Shown here: positions 13,966-21,375 of the stretch, piece by piece | Layout: each line of letters starts with the position of its first letter | Position numbering within the stretch: the first letter of the stretch is position 1 | DNA from: JBOGXB01 sp050694215 | GTDB taxonomy: Bacteria; Actinomycetota; CADDZG01; WHSQ01 | Direction: 5' to 3' | DNA length: 24,185 nucleotides | Assembly (NCBI GenBank): GCA_050694215.1 | Contig: JBOGXB010000027.1 | Location: 1-24,185, forward strand | Program-made: the position numbers and the translations under genes | Notes under the pieces: generated by a model | Seen by the model: only the letters and a program-made list of their open reading frames with translations | What the model was told of the DNA's origin: nothing | Database searches by the model: none

Positions 13966-15843
13966 ATGGCGACGACCATCATCGAGCGCTTCAACGAACG
14001 CATCCGCAACCACCCGGACAAAGTGGCCCTGCGTTACAAGTCCGGGGGTGAGTGGAAGGACATCACCTGGCAGGGATACGGCGATGTGGTGAAGAAGGCG
14101 GCCAAGAGCCTCCTGTCGCTGGGATTCGGGCACTCGGACAAGATCGCCTTGCTTTCCGGCAACCGTCCCGAGTGGCAGATAGCCGACGTCGCAGCGATGT
14201 CGATCGGTGGAGCTGCGGCTGCCATATATGCGACGAACTCTCCGGAGCAAGTCGCCTACATCATCGGGCACTCGGAGGCCAAGATCGCGTTCGTCGACGT
14301 CACCGGGCAGCTCGAGAAGGTCTTGAAGATGCGCTCGGAGCTCCCGAGCCTGGAGAAGGTCGTGGTCTTCGAGGGTTACGAAGGCGATGCAGATAAGGAC
14401 TTCGTAATGACCTGGGACGACTTCCTCGCGCTCGGGACGGACGTCGAGGACACGCGTTACGAAGAGGGGCTTGCGTCCGTCAAACCCGGGGACCTCGCAA
14501 CCTTCGTCTATACGTCCGGTACCACCGGTCCGCCCAAGGGCGTAATGCTCACCCACTCGAACATCTGGTGGACGGCGACGCACTCCGAGCAACACATCCC
14601 TATAGGAGACGCGGACAACGGCAGGGCGCTCTCCTACCTTCCCCTTTCTCACATCGCGGAGCGGATGATCTCGCATCTGCTGCAGATCTACTACGGGACG
14701 CAGACGTGGTTCGCGGAGTCTCTCGACACGTTGCTGGGCGATCTCCAGGCGTGCAAGCCAACGTACTTCTTCGGTGTTCCGCGTGTGTGGGAGAAGTTCT
14801 ACGCAGGATTCCAGGCCATGGCCGCGCAGCCGCCGAAGGACAAGTCCGAGGAGCGCAAGAAGAAGCTGGCGCGTAAGGCGATCGAGCTGGGTCGCGAGGT
14901 CACGAAGCTCGAACAAGAGGCCGTCGCACGCGGCGACAAGATGACCAACGCGCAGATCCCGCTTGGCCTGAGGGTGCAGCACGCGGCTCTCGACAAGCTG
15001 GTACTTGCAAAGATCCGTGAACGGTTCGGCCTCGACCAATGTGATCTCGCGCTGTCCGCCGCAGCACCGTTGAACCCCGACCTCATCTGGTTCTTCCACT
15101 CGATCGGCATCAAGATCACGGAGGGATACGGGCAGAGTGAGGACAACGGCCCGACCTCGTGGAACCCCCCAGACGCGGTGAAGATCGGGACCGTGGGCAC
15201 TGCCTTTCCAGAGCTCGAGGTCAAGCTTGCCGAGGACGGCGAGATCCTCGTGCGGGGCGGGAACGTGATGGCCGGCTACTACAAGGACGAGGCCGCGACG
15301 AAGGACACGATCGACGCCGAAGGCTGGCTCCGCTCGGGTGACGTGGGGGAATTCGACGAGCACGGCTATCTCAAGATCACCGACCGCAAGAAGGATCTGA
15401 TCATTACCGCGGGGGGCAAGAACATCGCACCCCAGGAGATCGAAAACCGGATCAAGTTCCACCAGTTGATCTCCCAGGCGGTCGTGATCGGCGATCGGAG
15501 GCCGTTCCTCACCGCGCTGGTCACCCTTGACGAGGAGAAGGCGCCGGCGTGGGCAAAGGAGCAAGGCATCGAGGGTGACATCGTGGCGATCGCCAACGCA
15601 GACCGCACTTTGAAGGAGATCGAAAGCGCCGTCAACGAGGTGAACAGGAGCCTGGCAAAGGTCGAGGGCGTCAAGAAGTTCCGGGTACTCGAGCGTGACT
15701 TCCTGCAGGAAGAGAACGAGATCACCCCGACGATGAAGGTCAAGCGCAGGCAGATCAATGAGAACTACGGGGACGTCATCGAGGGCATGTACGACAAGGA
15801 GAGCCCCGCTGGGGCAGGAGCCAAGGCCCCTCTGAGGAAATAG
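13966..15843 (+). CDS. Long-chain fatty-acid--CoA ligase, FadD15-like
   Basis: The 625-residue ANL-superfamily enzyme has the P-loop YTSGTTGPPKGVMLTH (182-197), the EGYGQSEDNGPTSWNPP acyl-pocket region, GWLRSGDVGEFDEHGYLKITDRKKDLIITAGGKNIAPQEIE and a C-terminal ITPTMKVKRRQI with the catalytic Lys. The long 'linker plus charged helix' insertion after the VPRVWEKFYAG segment, and the overall length, match the FadD15/long-chain acyl-CoA synthetase subgroup that feeds phospholipid synthesis and beta-oxidation. GGGGGAG at 13954-13960 sits 5 nt before the ATG and decides the start. A second FadD-like enzyme is at 3078-4592 but belongs to a shorter subgroup. In Mtb, fadD15 lies in the same gene neighbourhood, which supports the subfamily name. 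Confidence 0.93.
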   Translation: MATTIIERFNERIRNHPDKVALRYKSGGEWKDITWQGYGDVVKKAAKSLLSLGFGHSDKIALLSGNRPEWQIADVAAMSIGGAAAAIYATNSPEQVAYIIGHSEAKIAFVDVTGQLEKVLKMRSELPSLEKVVVFEGYEGDADKDFVMTWDDFLALGTDVEDTRYEEGLASVKPGDLATFVYTSGTTGPPKGVMLTHSNIWWTATHSEQHIPIGDADNGRALSYLPLSHIAERMISHLLQIYYGTQTWFAESLDTLLGDLQACKPTYFFGVPRVWEKFYAGFQAMAAQPPKDKSEERKKKLARKAIELGREVTKLEQEAVARGDKMTNAQIPLGLRVQHAALDKLVLAKIRERFGLDQCDLALSAAAPLNPDLIWFFHSIGIKITEGYGQSEDNGPTSWNPPDAVKIGTVGTAFPELEVKLAEDGEILVRGGNVMAGYYKDEAATKDTIDAEGWLRSGDVGEFDEHGYLKITDRKKDLIITAGGKNIAPQEIENRIKFHQLISQAVVIGDRRPFLTALVTLDEEKAPAWAKEQGIEGDIVAIANADRTLKEIESAVNEVNRSLAKVEGVKKFRVLERDFLQEENEITPTMKVKRRQINENYGDVIEGMYDKESPAGAGAKAPLRK

Positions 15844-15852
15844 TCACCGTCT

Positions 15853-15894
15853 CGCCCCGCCTCGACCGGCGGATGAGTAGGGAACGGCGGGGCG
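15853..15894. terminator. 9-bp perfect GC stem after the acyl-CoA synthetase gene
   Basis: CGCCCCGCC (15853-15861) and GGCGGGGCG (15886-15894) are perfect inverse complements around a 24-nt loop, 10 bp after the acyl-CoA synthetase stop. There is no U-run, so it would be a non-canonical terminator. A TAAGAT box directly after it (15895-15900) could be the panB -10. Confidence 0.35.
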
Positions 15895-15923
15895 TAAGAT
15901 GACCTGAATACTGCGGCTACCTG

Positions 15924-15932
15924 AGAAGGAGG
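15924..15932 (+). promoter_or_regulatory. Ribosome-binding site fixing the panB GTG start
   Basis: AGAAGGAGG ends 5 nt before the GTG at 15938. This full Shine-Dalgarno shows that the non-ATG codon is the start. Confidence 0.7.
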
Positions 15933-15937
15933 CGACA

Positions 15938-16735
15938 GTGCCTATCACCGTGCGCGACATCCGCGCTTTCAAGGAACGTGGCGAGCGCTTCGCGATGCTC
16001 ACCGCCTACGACGCCCACTCGGCGCGACTGCTCGACGAAGCGGGCATCCCGTTGATCCTCGTGGGCGACACGCTCGGCATGGTCATGCTGGGGTACGACT
16101 CCACCGTCCCGGTGACGATGGAGGAGATGCTCCACCACACCGCGGCCGTCCGGAGGGGAGCGACCAATGCGTTCGTGATCGGCGACATGCCGTTCATGAG
16201 CTATCAGGGGTCGATCGATGACGGGATGGTCAACGCCGGCCGCTTCCTCAAGGAGGCGGGGGCGAGCTGCGTAAAGCTCGAGGGCGGCGCTCGGACGGCC
16301 GACCTGGTCCACCGGCTGACTGAGGCCGGGATCCCCGTGATGGGCCATCTCGGTCTGACCCCTCAGTCCGTGAATCAGATCGGCGGCTATCGCGTCCAGG
16401 GGCGAACCGACGAGGAGGCCCACCGAATCCTCGAGGACGCAAAGGACCTCGAGGCAGCGGGCATCTTCTCGCTCGTGCTGGAGGCCGTGCCGGCCGCGCT
16501 GGCCGAGCAGGTGACCGCGGCCCTGTCGGTACCGACGATCGGGATAGGCGCCGGACCGCACTGCGACGGGCAGGTCCTCGTGTGGCACGACTTCCTCGGC
16601 ATCACCGACGGCAAGGCGCCCAAGTTCGTAAAGCGCTACGCCGAGCTCGGGGAGGAGATCAAGAAGGCTGCGGTCTCGTTCGCCGCCGAGGTCGCGAGCG
16701 GTGAGTATCCCGGCCCCGAGCATTCCTACGAGTAG
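15938..16735 (+). CDS. panB: 3-methyl-2-oxobutanoate hydroxymethyltransferase
   Basis: PanB transfers a hydroxymethyl group from methylene-tetrahydrofolate to alpha-ketoisovalerate, giving ketopantoate, the first step of pantothenate (hence CoA) synthesis. The 265-residue protein has family length and motifs: MLTAYDAHSARLLDEAG (20-36), VGDTLGMV (D44), GDMPFMSY (D83), CVKLEGG (K113, E115), MGHLGLTPQSV and the LVLEAVPA strand with the catalytic Glu. It continues to GIGAGPHCDGQVLVWHD, so all Mg2+ and substrate ligands appear intact. The GTG start is fixed by a strong ribosome-binding site. panC and panD are not in the window, so the pathway is split. CoA supply fits the acyl-CoA ligases nearby, but that link is only thematic. 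Confidence 0.97.
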   Translation: MPITVRDIRAFKERGERFAMLTAYDAHSARLLDEAGIPLILVGDTLGMVMLGYDSTVPVTMEEMLHHTAAVRRGATNAFVIGDMPFMSYQGSIDDGMVNAGRFLKEAGASCVKLEGGARTADLVHRLTEAGIPVMGHLGLTPQSVNQIGGYRVQGRTDEEAHRILEDAKDLEAAGIFSLVLEAVPAALAEQVTAALSVPTIGIGAGPHCDGQVLVWHDFLGITDGKAPKFVKRYAELGEEIKKAAVSFAAEVASGEYPGPEHSYE

Positions 16736-16846
16736 CAAGTCGGTCCACCGTTGCCGGGTGCACGACTCGGCCATGGGGTGCATCGCGCTGGACGAGGGGA
16801 CCGGAATCCCCGCACCTTCGCGCGACATCTCTGTAGCATCTGGGTG

Positions 16847-17641
16847 ATGGCCGAGACGATGCGATGCCCCAGCTGTGGGGCGCTCAATCCCGCCGACGCA
16901 CAGTGGTGCAACCAGTGCCTCGAGCGATTCGTGGAGCCCGAGCCGGAGCGGGCCACGCCGGCGGCGCGAGGGCCGGCCCCGGTGGCCCCGCTCGAGGTCG
17001 TCGAGGACCCCCTCGGGACGCCCATCGACATCGGGCTGCCGTCGGACCTCGATGATGCCGCGAGGCCTCGAGAGGAGACCGCAAGGGAAAGAGCCACTCC
17101 CACCTCGACTATCACACCCCCGCCGCAGGCCGTAGGGACCGAGAGGGGCGCGTTCCGCGTCAAGCAGGACGGCGTCGTGTGGGTCTGCTCGCGCTGTGAG
17201 AGCGAGAACCCGCTGGAGGTCCAGGCCTGCCGGGTGTGCGGCACGACCTTCGCCGAGACGGTGAGACCGAAGGCCGAGCTGCCCGAGCGGGACCCGGGGA
17301 CTGCGGCCCTGCTCTCGCTGCTCATTCCCGGCGCCGGCCACGCCTACGTCGGGCTGTGGGGGCAGGGGATAGCCCGCGCCGTCATCAGCCTGTGGGTGCT
17401 CGTGGTCGTTTTCGTTTCTTTCCTTCAGCGAGGGGACCCGGGGGCCAGCCTGATCGCCGCCGTCTTCGGTCTCGTCGCCTTCGCGCTGTGGGGGGTGGCC
17501 GCTCACGACGCCTACCGAGAGGCCCGTCGGGAGGAGACGCTTGTCCTCCTCAGGGGCCGGGCTTTTCTCTATCTCGTCCTCGGCCTCCTAGCCCTCCTGA
17601 TGATCCTTCTGACGGTGTCGGGCCTCCAGGCCCGGGCCTAG
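16847..17641 (+). CDS. Double zinc-ribbon membrane protein, function unknown
   Basis: The 264-residue protein begins with a zinc ribbon (C7, C10, C21, C24; CPSCGALNPADAQWCNQC). A Pro/Ala/Glu-rich disordered stretch (about 28-105) follows, then a second, RanBP2-like ribbon (C114, C117, C128, C131). After residue 150 come about three to four hydrophobic segments (151-170, 176-193, 200-218, 238-257); the first, LLSLLIPGAGHAYVGLWGQG, resembles TM2-type membrane motifs. The zinc domains therefore probably face the cytosol. I choose the ATG at 16847, directly before the first ribbon; the in-frame extension to 16751 gives an unconserved Arg/His-rich leader. There is no Shine-Dalgarno, but TAGCAT lies 7 nt upstream, so leaderless translation is likely. 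I do not recognise a function. It converges with the asparaginase gene across 53 bp. Confidence 0.75.
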   Translation: MAETMRCPSCGALNPADAQWCNQCLERFVEPEPERATPAARGPAPVAPLEVVEDPLGTPIDIGLPSDLDDAARPREETARERATPTSTITPPPQAVGTERGAFRVKQDGVVWVCSRCESENPLEVQACRVCGTTFAETVRPKAELPERDPGTAALLSLLIPGAGHAYVGLWGQGIARAVISLWVLVVVFVSFLQRGDPGASLIAAVFGLVAFALWGVAAHDAYREARREETLVLLRGRAFLYLVLGLLALLMILLTVSGLQARA

Positions 17642-17694
17642 CCCAGGAGAGGCTCGCCGGCGCTGCCCGCATCCGAGACGCGGCCCGGGGCCCG

Positions 17695-18546
17695 CTACTC
17701 GATCCGGATGGCCCGGAGGGGGCCGTCGGGGCCCTCGACGGCCCACGAACCTCCCCGGAACACCGCCCCCACTCGGCCCCTGACGTCGAGCGCGAGGAGC
17801 CCCGCCGCCACCTCGCTGCGCTCTCCGAGGAGGCCGACGGTCTCCTCGCACGCGAGCTGCGGCTCCATTCCCTGCTCGATCAGCTCGCCACAGCGCAACG
17901 AGGCGAGGGTTTCCAGGAACAGCTCGCCCACCCCCGTCCCGACGACGGCCGCGATCCTCGACGCGTAGAAGCCCGCCCCGAAGACCGGCGAGTCGCCGAC
18001 CCGCCCGCGCATCTTTCCGAACACGCCTCCGGTCGACGAACCCGCGGCGAGGCAACCGGAATCATCGAGGGCTACCGCACCCACCGTGTCAACGTGCTCG
18101 GGTGACCCGTAGGTGGCGTGGTGGAGGTCGCCGGACCGAGCCGCCTTCAGCCACCGGCTCAGCTGCTCCTCGGTCGTCCCGTGCAGCAACTCGAGGTCCG
18201 CTCCCAGCTCCATGGCGCCCGCGCCCACGAGCAGGACGTGAGGCGTCCGTTCCAACACCCGCCGGGCAAGGCTGATCGGGTGCCTGACCGTCACGCCGGC
18301 GACGGCTCCGGCTCGACCTATCGAGCCATCGGCGATCCCCGCGTCGAGGCTCGGCTCTCCAGACAGGTCCACAACGGATCCCCACCCGGCGTTGAGAGCG
18401 GCGTCGTCTTCCAGCGCCCGGACTGCGTGCTCGACCAAGTCGAGTCCTCCTCGACCCATCGCCGCCGCCCTTATCGCGTACGCGAGTGAGGGGAGCTCGT
18501 GCTTCCGCACCCCCGAGACCCCTCCGTGTACGTAGACGACGCTCAC
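17695..18546 (-). CDS. Isoaspartyl peptidase / L-asparaginase (Ntn-hydrolase, T2 family)
   Basis: The 283-residue precursor belongs to the plant-type asparaginase/isoaspartyl-dipeptidase family, which cleaves itself into alpha and beta chains. The N terminus has VHGGVSG (6-12, family HGG motif). The predicted cleavage is before T154 in HVDTVGAVALDDSGCLAAGSSTGG, which supplies the catalytic N-terminal Thr. GRVGDSPVFGAGFYA (181-195) and the later GTGVGE block form the beta-chain substrate pocket. It degrades isoaspartyl dipeptides from damaged proteins or hydrolyses asparagine. The N terminus is slightly shorter than usual but complete at the HGG motif. The GTG start at 18546 has no Shine-Dalgarno; TAGGTT lies 9 nt upstream on the minus strand. 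Its start is only 17 bp from the divergent metallophosphoesterase gene. Family assignment is firm; the preferred substrate is open. Confidence 0.9.
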   Translation of the reverse strand: MSVVYVHGGVSGVRKHELPSLAYAIRAAAMGRGGLDLVEHAVRALEDDAALNAGWGSVVDLSGEPSLDAGIADGSIGRAGAVAGVTVRHPISLARRVLERTPHVLLVGAGAMELGADLELLHGTTEEQLSRWLKAARSGDLHHATYGSPEHVDTVGAVALDDSGCLAAGSSTGGVFGKMRGRVGDSPVFGAGFYASRIAAVVGTGVGELFLETLASLRCGELIEQGMEPQLACEETVGLLGERSEVAAGLLALDVRGRVGAVFRGGSWAVEGPDGPLRAIRIE

Positions 18547-18563
18547 AGGTGAGAGAACCTACG

Positions 18564-19355
18564 ATGCAACCCATCATGGGGATCTACGTCGTATCCGACC
18601 TGCACGGCGCAGCCGACGCGCTCAAGAAGGCCGTTCCCGAGGGCAGCACGCTGTTGCTCCTCGGTGACCTCATCAACTTCCTCGACTACACGACGATGAC
18701 GGGCATCCTCACGGAGGTGTTCGAGGTCGACGCAGTGCAGAAGGTGGTGGACCTCAGGACGGCGGGGCGGGTCGAGGAGGCCGGCTCCGTGATGCAGGAG
18801 CGGTGGGCCGGTCGGGAGGAAGAGGTGAGGGCGGAGATCGGGAGCCGGGTACGTGAGCAATACGACGCGGTGTTCTCCGCTCTTCCCGAACCCACCTATC
18901 TCATACTCGGCAACGTCGACAACCCACAGTTGGTCAGGGTCTACGCGGAGTCGAGCTCCTCGATCCATCTCCCCGACGGCCAGGTGGTGACCCTCGAGGG
19001 GGAGCGATTCGGGTTCGTCGGCGGAGCGTTGCCGACCCCTCTCCACGTGGCGGGAGAGATCACGCGAGAGGAGATGGCCGCCAAGATCCATGGACTGGGG
19101 GAGGCCGACGTGGTCTGCTCCCATATCCCGCCGGCCGTGCCCGAGCTCTGCTTCGACATGCTTGCCGGGAAGTACGAGACGGGGAGCGAGGAGCTCCTCA
19201 CTTACATCAAGGACGTGCAGCCCCGCCGGGCGTACTTCGGTCACGTACACCAGCCTCTGGTGTCCTCGATGTTCGTCGGGAGGACCCTGTGTGTGAACGT
19301 GGGCTACTTCAGGGCAACGCGGCGGGCCTATCCGCACCGCCGTTCTGAAGCTTGA
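18564..19355 (+). CDS. Calcineurin-like metallophosphoesterase
   Basis: The 263-residue protein has the five metal-ligand blocks of the calcineurin-like phosphoesterases: SDLHG (D12, H14), LLGDL (D35), GNVDN (116-120, the GNHD position with Val replacing His), SHIPP (H187) and GHVHQ (226-230). The His-to-Val change in the third motif affects the residue that often protonates the leaving group, so activity may be altered; the neighbouring N117 and D119 are kept. It would be a cytosolic phosphodiesterase or phosphatase of unknown substrate. I take the ATG at 18564 (MQPIMGIYVVSDLHG); a longer frame from 18486 overlaps the asparaginase gene and looks unconserved. It heads a tightly packed plus-strand run, with the SRPBCC gene 12 bp downstream. 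Confidence 0.88.
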   Translation: MQPIMGIYVVSDLHGAADALKKAVPEGSTLLLLGDLINFLDYTTMTGILTEVFEVDAVQKVVDLRTAGRVEEAGSVMQERWAGREEEVRAEIGSRVREQYDAVFSALPEPTYLILGNVDNPQLVRVYAESSSSIHLPDGQVVTLEGERFGFVGGALPTPLHVAGEITREEMAAKIHGLGEADVVCSHIPPAVPELCFDMLAGKYETGSEELLTYIKDVQPRRAYFGHVHQPLVSSMFVGRTLCVNVGYFRATRRAYPHRRSEA

Positions 19356-19367
19356 CCGGGAGGCGAT

Positions 19368-19799
19368 ATGGCCGAGAGAGTCCAGGACAACATCGATATA
19401 GAGGCAGCTGCAGAGGAGATCTTCGAGGTGGCCTCGGACTTCGAGTCGTACCCGGACTGGAACTCCAACATAAAACGCGTCGAGGTGAAGGAGACGGACG
19501 GCGAAGGGCGGGCGACCAAGGTCTTCTACGAGGTCGATGCAAAGGTCAGGGTTATCACGTACACGCTCCAGTACGACTACTCGAACGCGCCGGAATCATT
19601 CTCTTGGGAGCTGCTCGACGGCGATCCGAAGGAGCTGAGCGGCACCTATTCCTTCGACGAGTTCGAGGACGTCACCGAGGTCACCTACGAGACCGCCATC
19701 GATCCCGGCTTTCCCATGCCGGGTTTCCTGCGCAAGCAAGCCCAGAGACAGATCATGAAGGGTGCGCTGGCGGACCTGAAGAAGCGCGTCGAGTCCTAG
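19368..19799 (+). CDS. SRPBCC (START-like) lipid-pocket protein, Rv2185c-like
   Basis: The 143-residue protein is one SRPBCC/polyketide-cyclase-type domain. It has an N-terminal strand, the AAAEEIFEVASDFESYPDWNSNIKRVEV segment typical of Coq10/Rv2185c-like proteins, a sheet region ending in GTYSFDEFEDVTEVTYE, and a long C-terminal helix (PGFLRKQAQRQIMKGALADLKKRV). This fold binds hydrophobic ligands such as lipids or polyketides in a cavity. No signal peptide is seen. GGGAGG a few bases before the ATG supports the start. It lies 24 bp ahead of the ArsA-like ATPase gene, and this pairing recurs in mycobacteria (Rv2185c-Rv2184c) from memory, hinting that the protein delivers or senses a ligand for the ATPase. 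Confidence 0.88.
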   Translation: MAERVQDNIDIEAAAEEIFEVASDFESYPDWNSNIKRVEVKETDGEGRATKVFYEVDAKVRVITYTLQYDYSNAPESFSWELLDGDPKELSGTYSFDEFEDVTEVTYETAIDPGFPMPGFLRKQAQRQIMKGALADLKKRVES

Positions 19800-19823
19800 C
19801 GAGCTAGAGGAGTATCGACTGCG

Positions 19824-21002
19824 ATGCGCATCATCCTCTTCACCGGCAAGGGAGGCGTGGGCAAGACGACGGTGGCCTCCGCCACCGCCCTGCGGATCGC
19901 AGCCTCGGCCAAGAAGACGTTGCTGATGTCAACGGACCCCGCTCACTCGGTGGCCGACGCGTTCGGGGTCGAGCTGGGAAGCGAACCGACGGAAGTCGCG
20001 CGCAACCTGTGGGCGGAACAGATCGACCCTCAGCAGCGACTCGAGGAGAACTGGCGCGAGATCCAGGATCACGCGGTGAACGTGTTGCAGTGGGCGGGCC
20101 TGGCAGAGGTCGAGGCCGAGGAGCTCTCAGTGATACCGGGGCTCGACGAGATCTTCTCCCTGGCCGACGTCAAACGTCATCACGACGAAGGTCCCTACGA
20201 CGCGGTGATCGTCGACTGTGCCCCGACGGGGGAGACCCTTCGTCTGCTCTCCCTCCCCGACATCATCCAGTGGTACATGGAGAAGATCTTTCCGGTCGAG
20301 CGCCGCATCGTAGGTGCGATCAGGCCTGTGGCCAAGCGACTGACCTCGCTACCTCTGCCGGACGATGGCGTCTACGACGCAGTGAAGCGTTTCTACAACC
20401 GGCTCGACGGAGTTCGGCGCGTGCTGACCGATCCGACTACGACGTCCGTCCGCCTGGTGGTCAATCCGGAACGCATGGTCATCGCGGAGGCGCAGAGGAC
20501 GTTCACATACTTGAACCTCTTCGGATACCGAATCGATGCCATCGTGGCCAACCGGCTGCTGCCCGATGAGGTCTCCGACCCCTATTTCGACCGGTGGAAG
20601 CAGCTGCAGGAGCAACATCTAGAGACGATCGACGCCTCTTTCTCTCCGGTGCCGATACTGCGCGCGAGGTTGCGCGAGCAAGAGCTGGTGGGTGCAGATC
20701 TGCTCACGAGCCTCGGTGACGAGATGTACGACGAGACCGATCCTGCGGATGTGCTCTTTACCGACGACCCCATGGCCATCAGGAAAGAGGGCACCGGGTA
20801 CAGGCTGACACTGAAGCTACCGTTCGCACGAAAGGAAGAGCTGGAGCTATCGGCCAAGGGTGACGAGCTGTTCGTCAGGGTTGGCCCGTATCGCCGCACG
20901 ATCATGCTCCCAAAGATCCTTGCCGCAAGACAGCTGACATCTGCGAAACTTACCGACGACCGGCTCGAGATCACATTCGAACGAGGTGTTCAACCGTCAT
21001 GA
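19824..21002 (+). CDS. ArsA/Get3-family ATPase with C-terminal HSP20-like domain
   Basis: The 392-residue protein is an ArsA/GET3-type P-loop ATPase with a deviant Walker A, GKGGVGKTT (8-16, signature K9). It also has switch I STDPAHS (36-42), switch II VDCAPTGET (130-138) and the nucleotide-base site around VVNPERM (212-218). Residues 320-388 form a small beta-sandwich of the ArsA HSP20-like type (RLTLKLPFARKEELELSAKGDELFVRVG). There is a single cysteine (C132), so the arsenite-binding cysteine triad of ArsA and the CxxC zinc site of eukaryotic Get3 are both absent; arsenite transport is unlikely. No arsB, arsC or arsenic-type arsR is nearby. The ATG at 19824 follows GAGGAG. The stop overlaps the start of the CxxCxxC gene (ATGA). 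The role is unknown; targeting of membrane or hydrophobic clients is plausible. Confidence 0.92.
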   Translation: MRIILFTGKGGVGKTTVASATALRIAASAKKTLLMSTDPAHSVADAFGVELGSEPTEVARNLWAEQIDPQQRLEENWREIQDHAVNVLQWAGLAEVEAEELSVIPGLDEIFSLADVKRHHDEGPYDAVIVDCAPTGETLRLLSLPDIIQWYMEKIFPVERRIVGAIRPVAKRLTSLPLPDDGVYDAVKRFYNRLDGVRRVLTDPTTTSVRLVVNPERMVIAEAQRTFTYLNLFGYRIDAIVANRLLPDEVSDPYFDRWKQLQEQHLETIDASFSPVPILRARLREQELVGADLLTSLGDEMYDETDPADVLFTDDPMAIRKEGTGYRLTLKLPFARKEELELSAKGDELFVRVGPYRRTIMLPKILAARQLTSAKLTDDRLEITFERGVQPS

Positions 21003-21277
21003 GCCAGGAGGAGAGAGCGGCTCGCTATCGCGATCTGTTCGCGAACGACCACGAGCATCCTTCCGATTGCGCGTATTGCCCGATCTGCGCCACGATAGCG
21101 GTCGTGCGGAACACCAAGCCCGAGGTGCTCGATCATCTCGCGTCGGCCGCGCGCGAGCTGATCGCGGCGGTAGGGCTGATGCTCGAGGAGGCGGAGGAGA
21201 TCATTGGCACGACCGATGCGCAGAAGGCGTCGGCGAGCAAAGCCGAGGGCAAGGTTCGTCGCATCGATATCGTCTAG
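20999..21277 (+). CDS. Small CxxCxxC protein coupled to the ArsA-like ATPase (Rv2183c-like)
   Basis: The 92-residue protein has three cysteines in CAYCPIC (C24, C27, C30), with two nearby histidines (H18, H20) that could complete a metal site. A helical region follows (PEVLDHLASAARELIAAVGLMLEEAEEII) and a Lys-rich tail. The motif 'CPIC-x2-I-x-V-R-x2-(K/R)-PEV-x2-HL-x-SAA-x-EL' is, from memory, a conserved actinobacterial small protein found next to ArsA-like ATPases (Rv2183c in Mtb, DUF5304-type in Streptomyces). ATG overlaps the ATPase stop by 4 nt, so synthesis is coupled and roughly stoichiometric. Function unknown; an ATPase partner is the obvious hypothesis. Confidence 0.75.
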   Translation: MSQEERAARYRDLFANDHEHPSDCAYCPICATIAVVRNTKPEVLDHLASAARELIAAVGLMLEEAEEIIGTTDAQKASASKAEGKVRRIDIV

Positions 21278-21304
21278 GTGCCTCGGCACAGGGCGCGCTT
21301 CCGT

Positions 21305-21314
21305 ACCTCGAGGT
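21305..21314. repeat. 10-bp palindrome upstream of the ROK glucokinase gene
   Basis: ACCTCGAGGT is a perfect palindrome in the 98-bp gap between the CxxCxxC gene and the glucokinase gene, about 60 bp before the start codon. It could be an operator; nothing else supports that. Confidence 0.2.
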
Positions 21315-21363
21315 CGGCCCTGGGAGGATGCCGTTGCGAGAGACGGATGCTCGATGAGCCAAC

Positions 21364-21375
21364 TATCCTGATTGC
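21364..21375 (+). promoter_or_regulatory. Putative leaderless -10 region for the glucokinase gene
   Basis: TATCCT at 21364-21369 is followed by 6 nt and then the ATG at 21376, with no Shine-Dalgarno in between. This is the same spacing as at trpD. No -35 is recognisable. It would let the glucokinase be transcribed separately from the ATPase operon. Confidence 0.35.

Noticed and set aside
13738..15564. 608-codon open frame on the minus strand
   Set aside because: It lies antisense to the FadD15-like gene, whose plus-strand product has all family motifs. The minus frame has an Asp/Val/Arg/Leu-rich composition typical of high-GC antisense shadows, with no recognisable domain.
15917..17506. 529-codon open frame on the minus strand
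   Set aside because: It is antisense to panB and the zinc-ribbon membrane gene, both well supported. Composition is shadow-like with no motif and no promoter.
17620..17695. Bidirectional terminator in the convergent gap (GGGCCT-CC-AGGCCC at 17620-17633 and a GGCCC/GGGCC-rich stretch at 17681-17695)
   Set aside because: The first repeat lies inside a coding region with a 2-nt loop, the second is imperfect, and neither has a T-tract. GC-rich symmetry of this kind is common by chance here.
19824..21002. Arsenic resistance operon, suggested by an ArsA-like ATPase here and an ArsR-type regulator at 2241
   Set aside because: The ATPase lacks the arsenite cysteines. The regulator has no metal-binding cysteines and is about 17 kb away. 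No arsB, acr3 or arsC is present.
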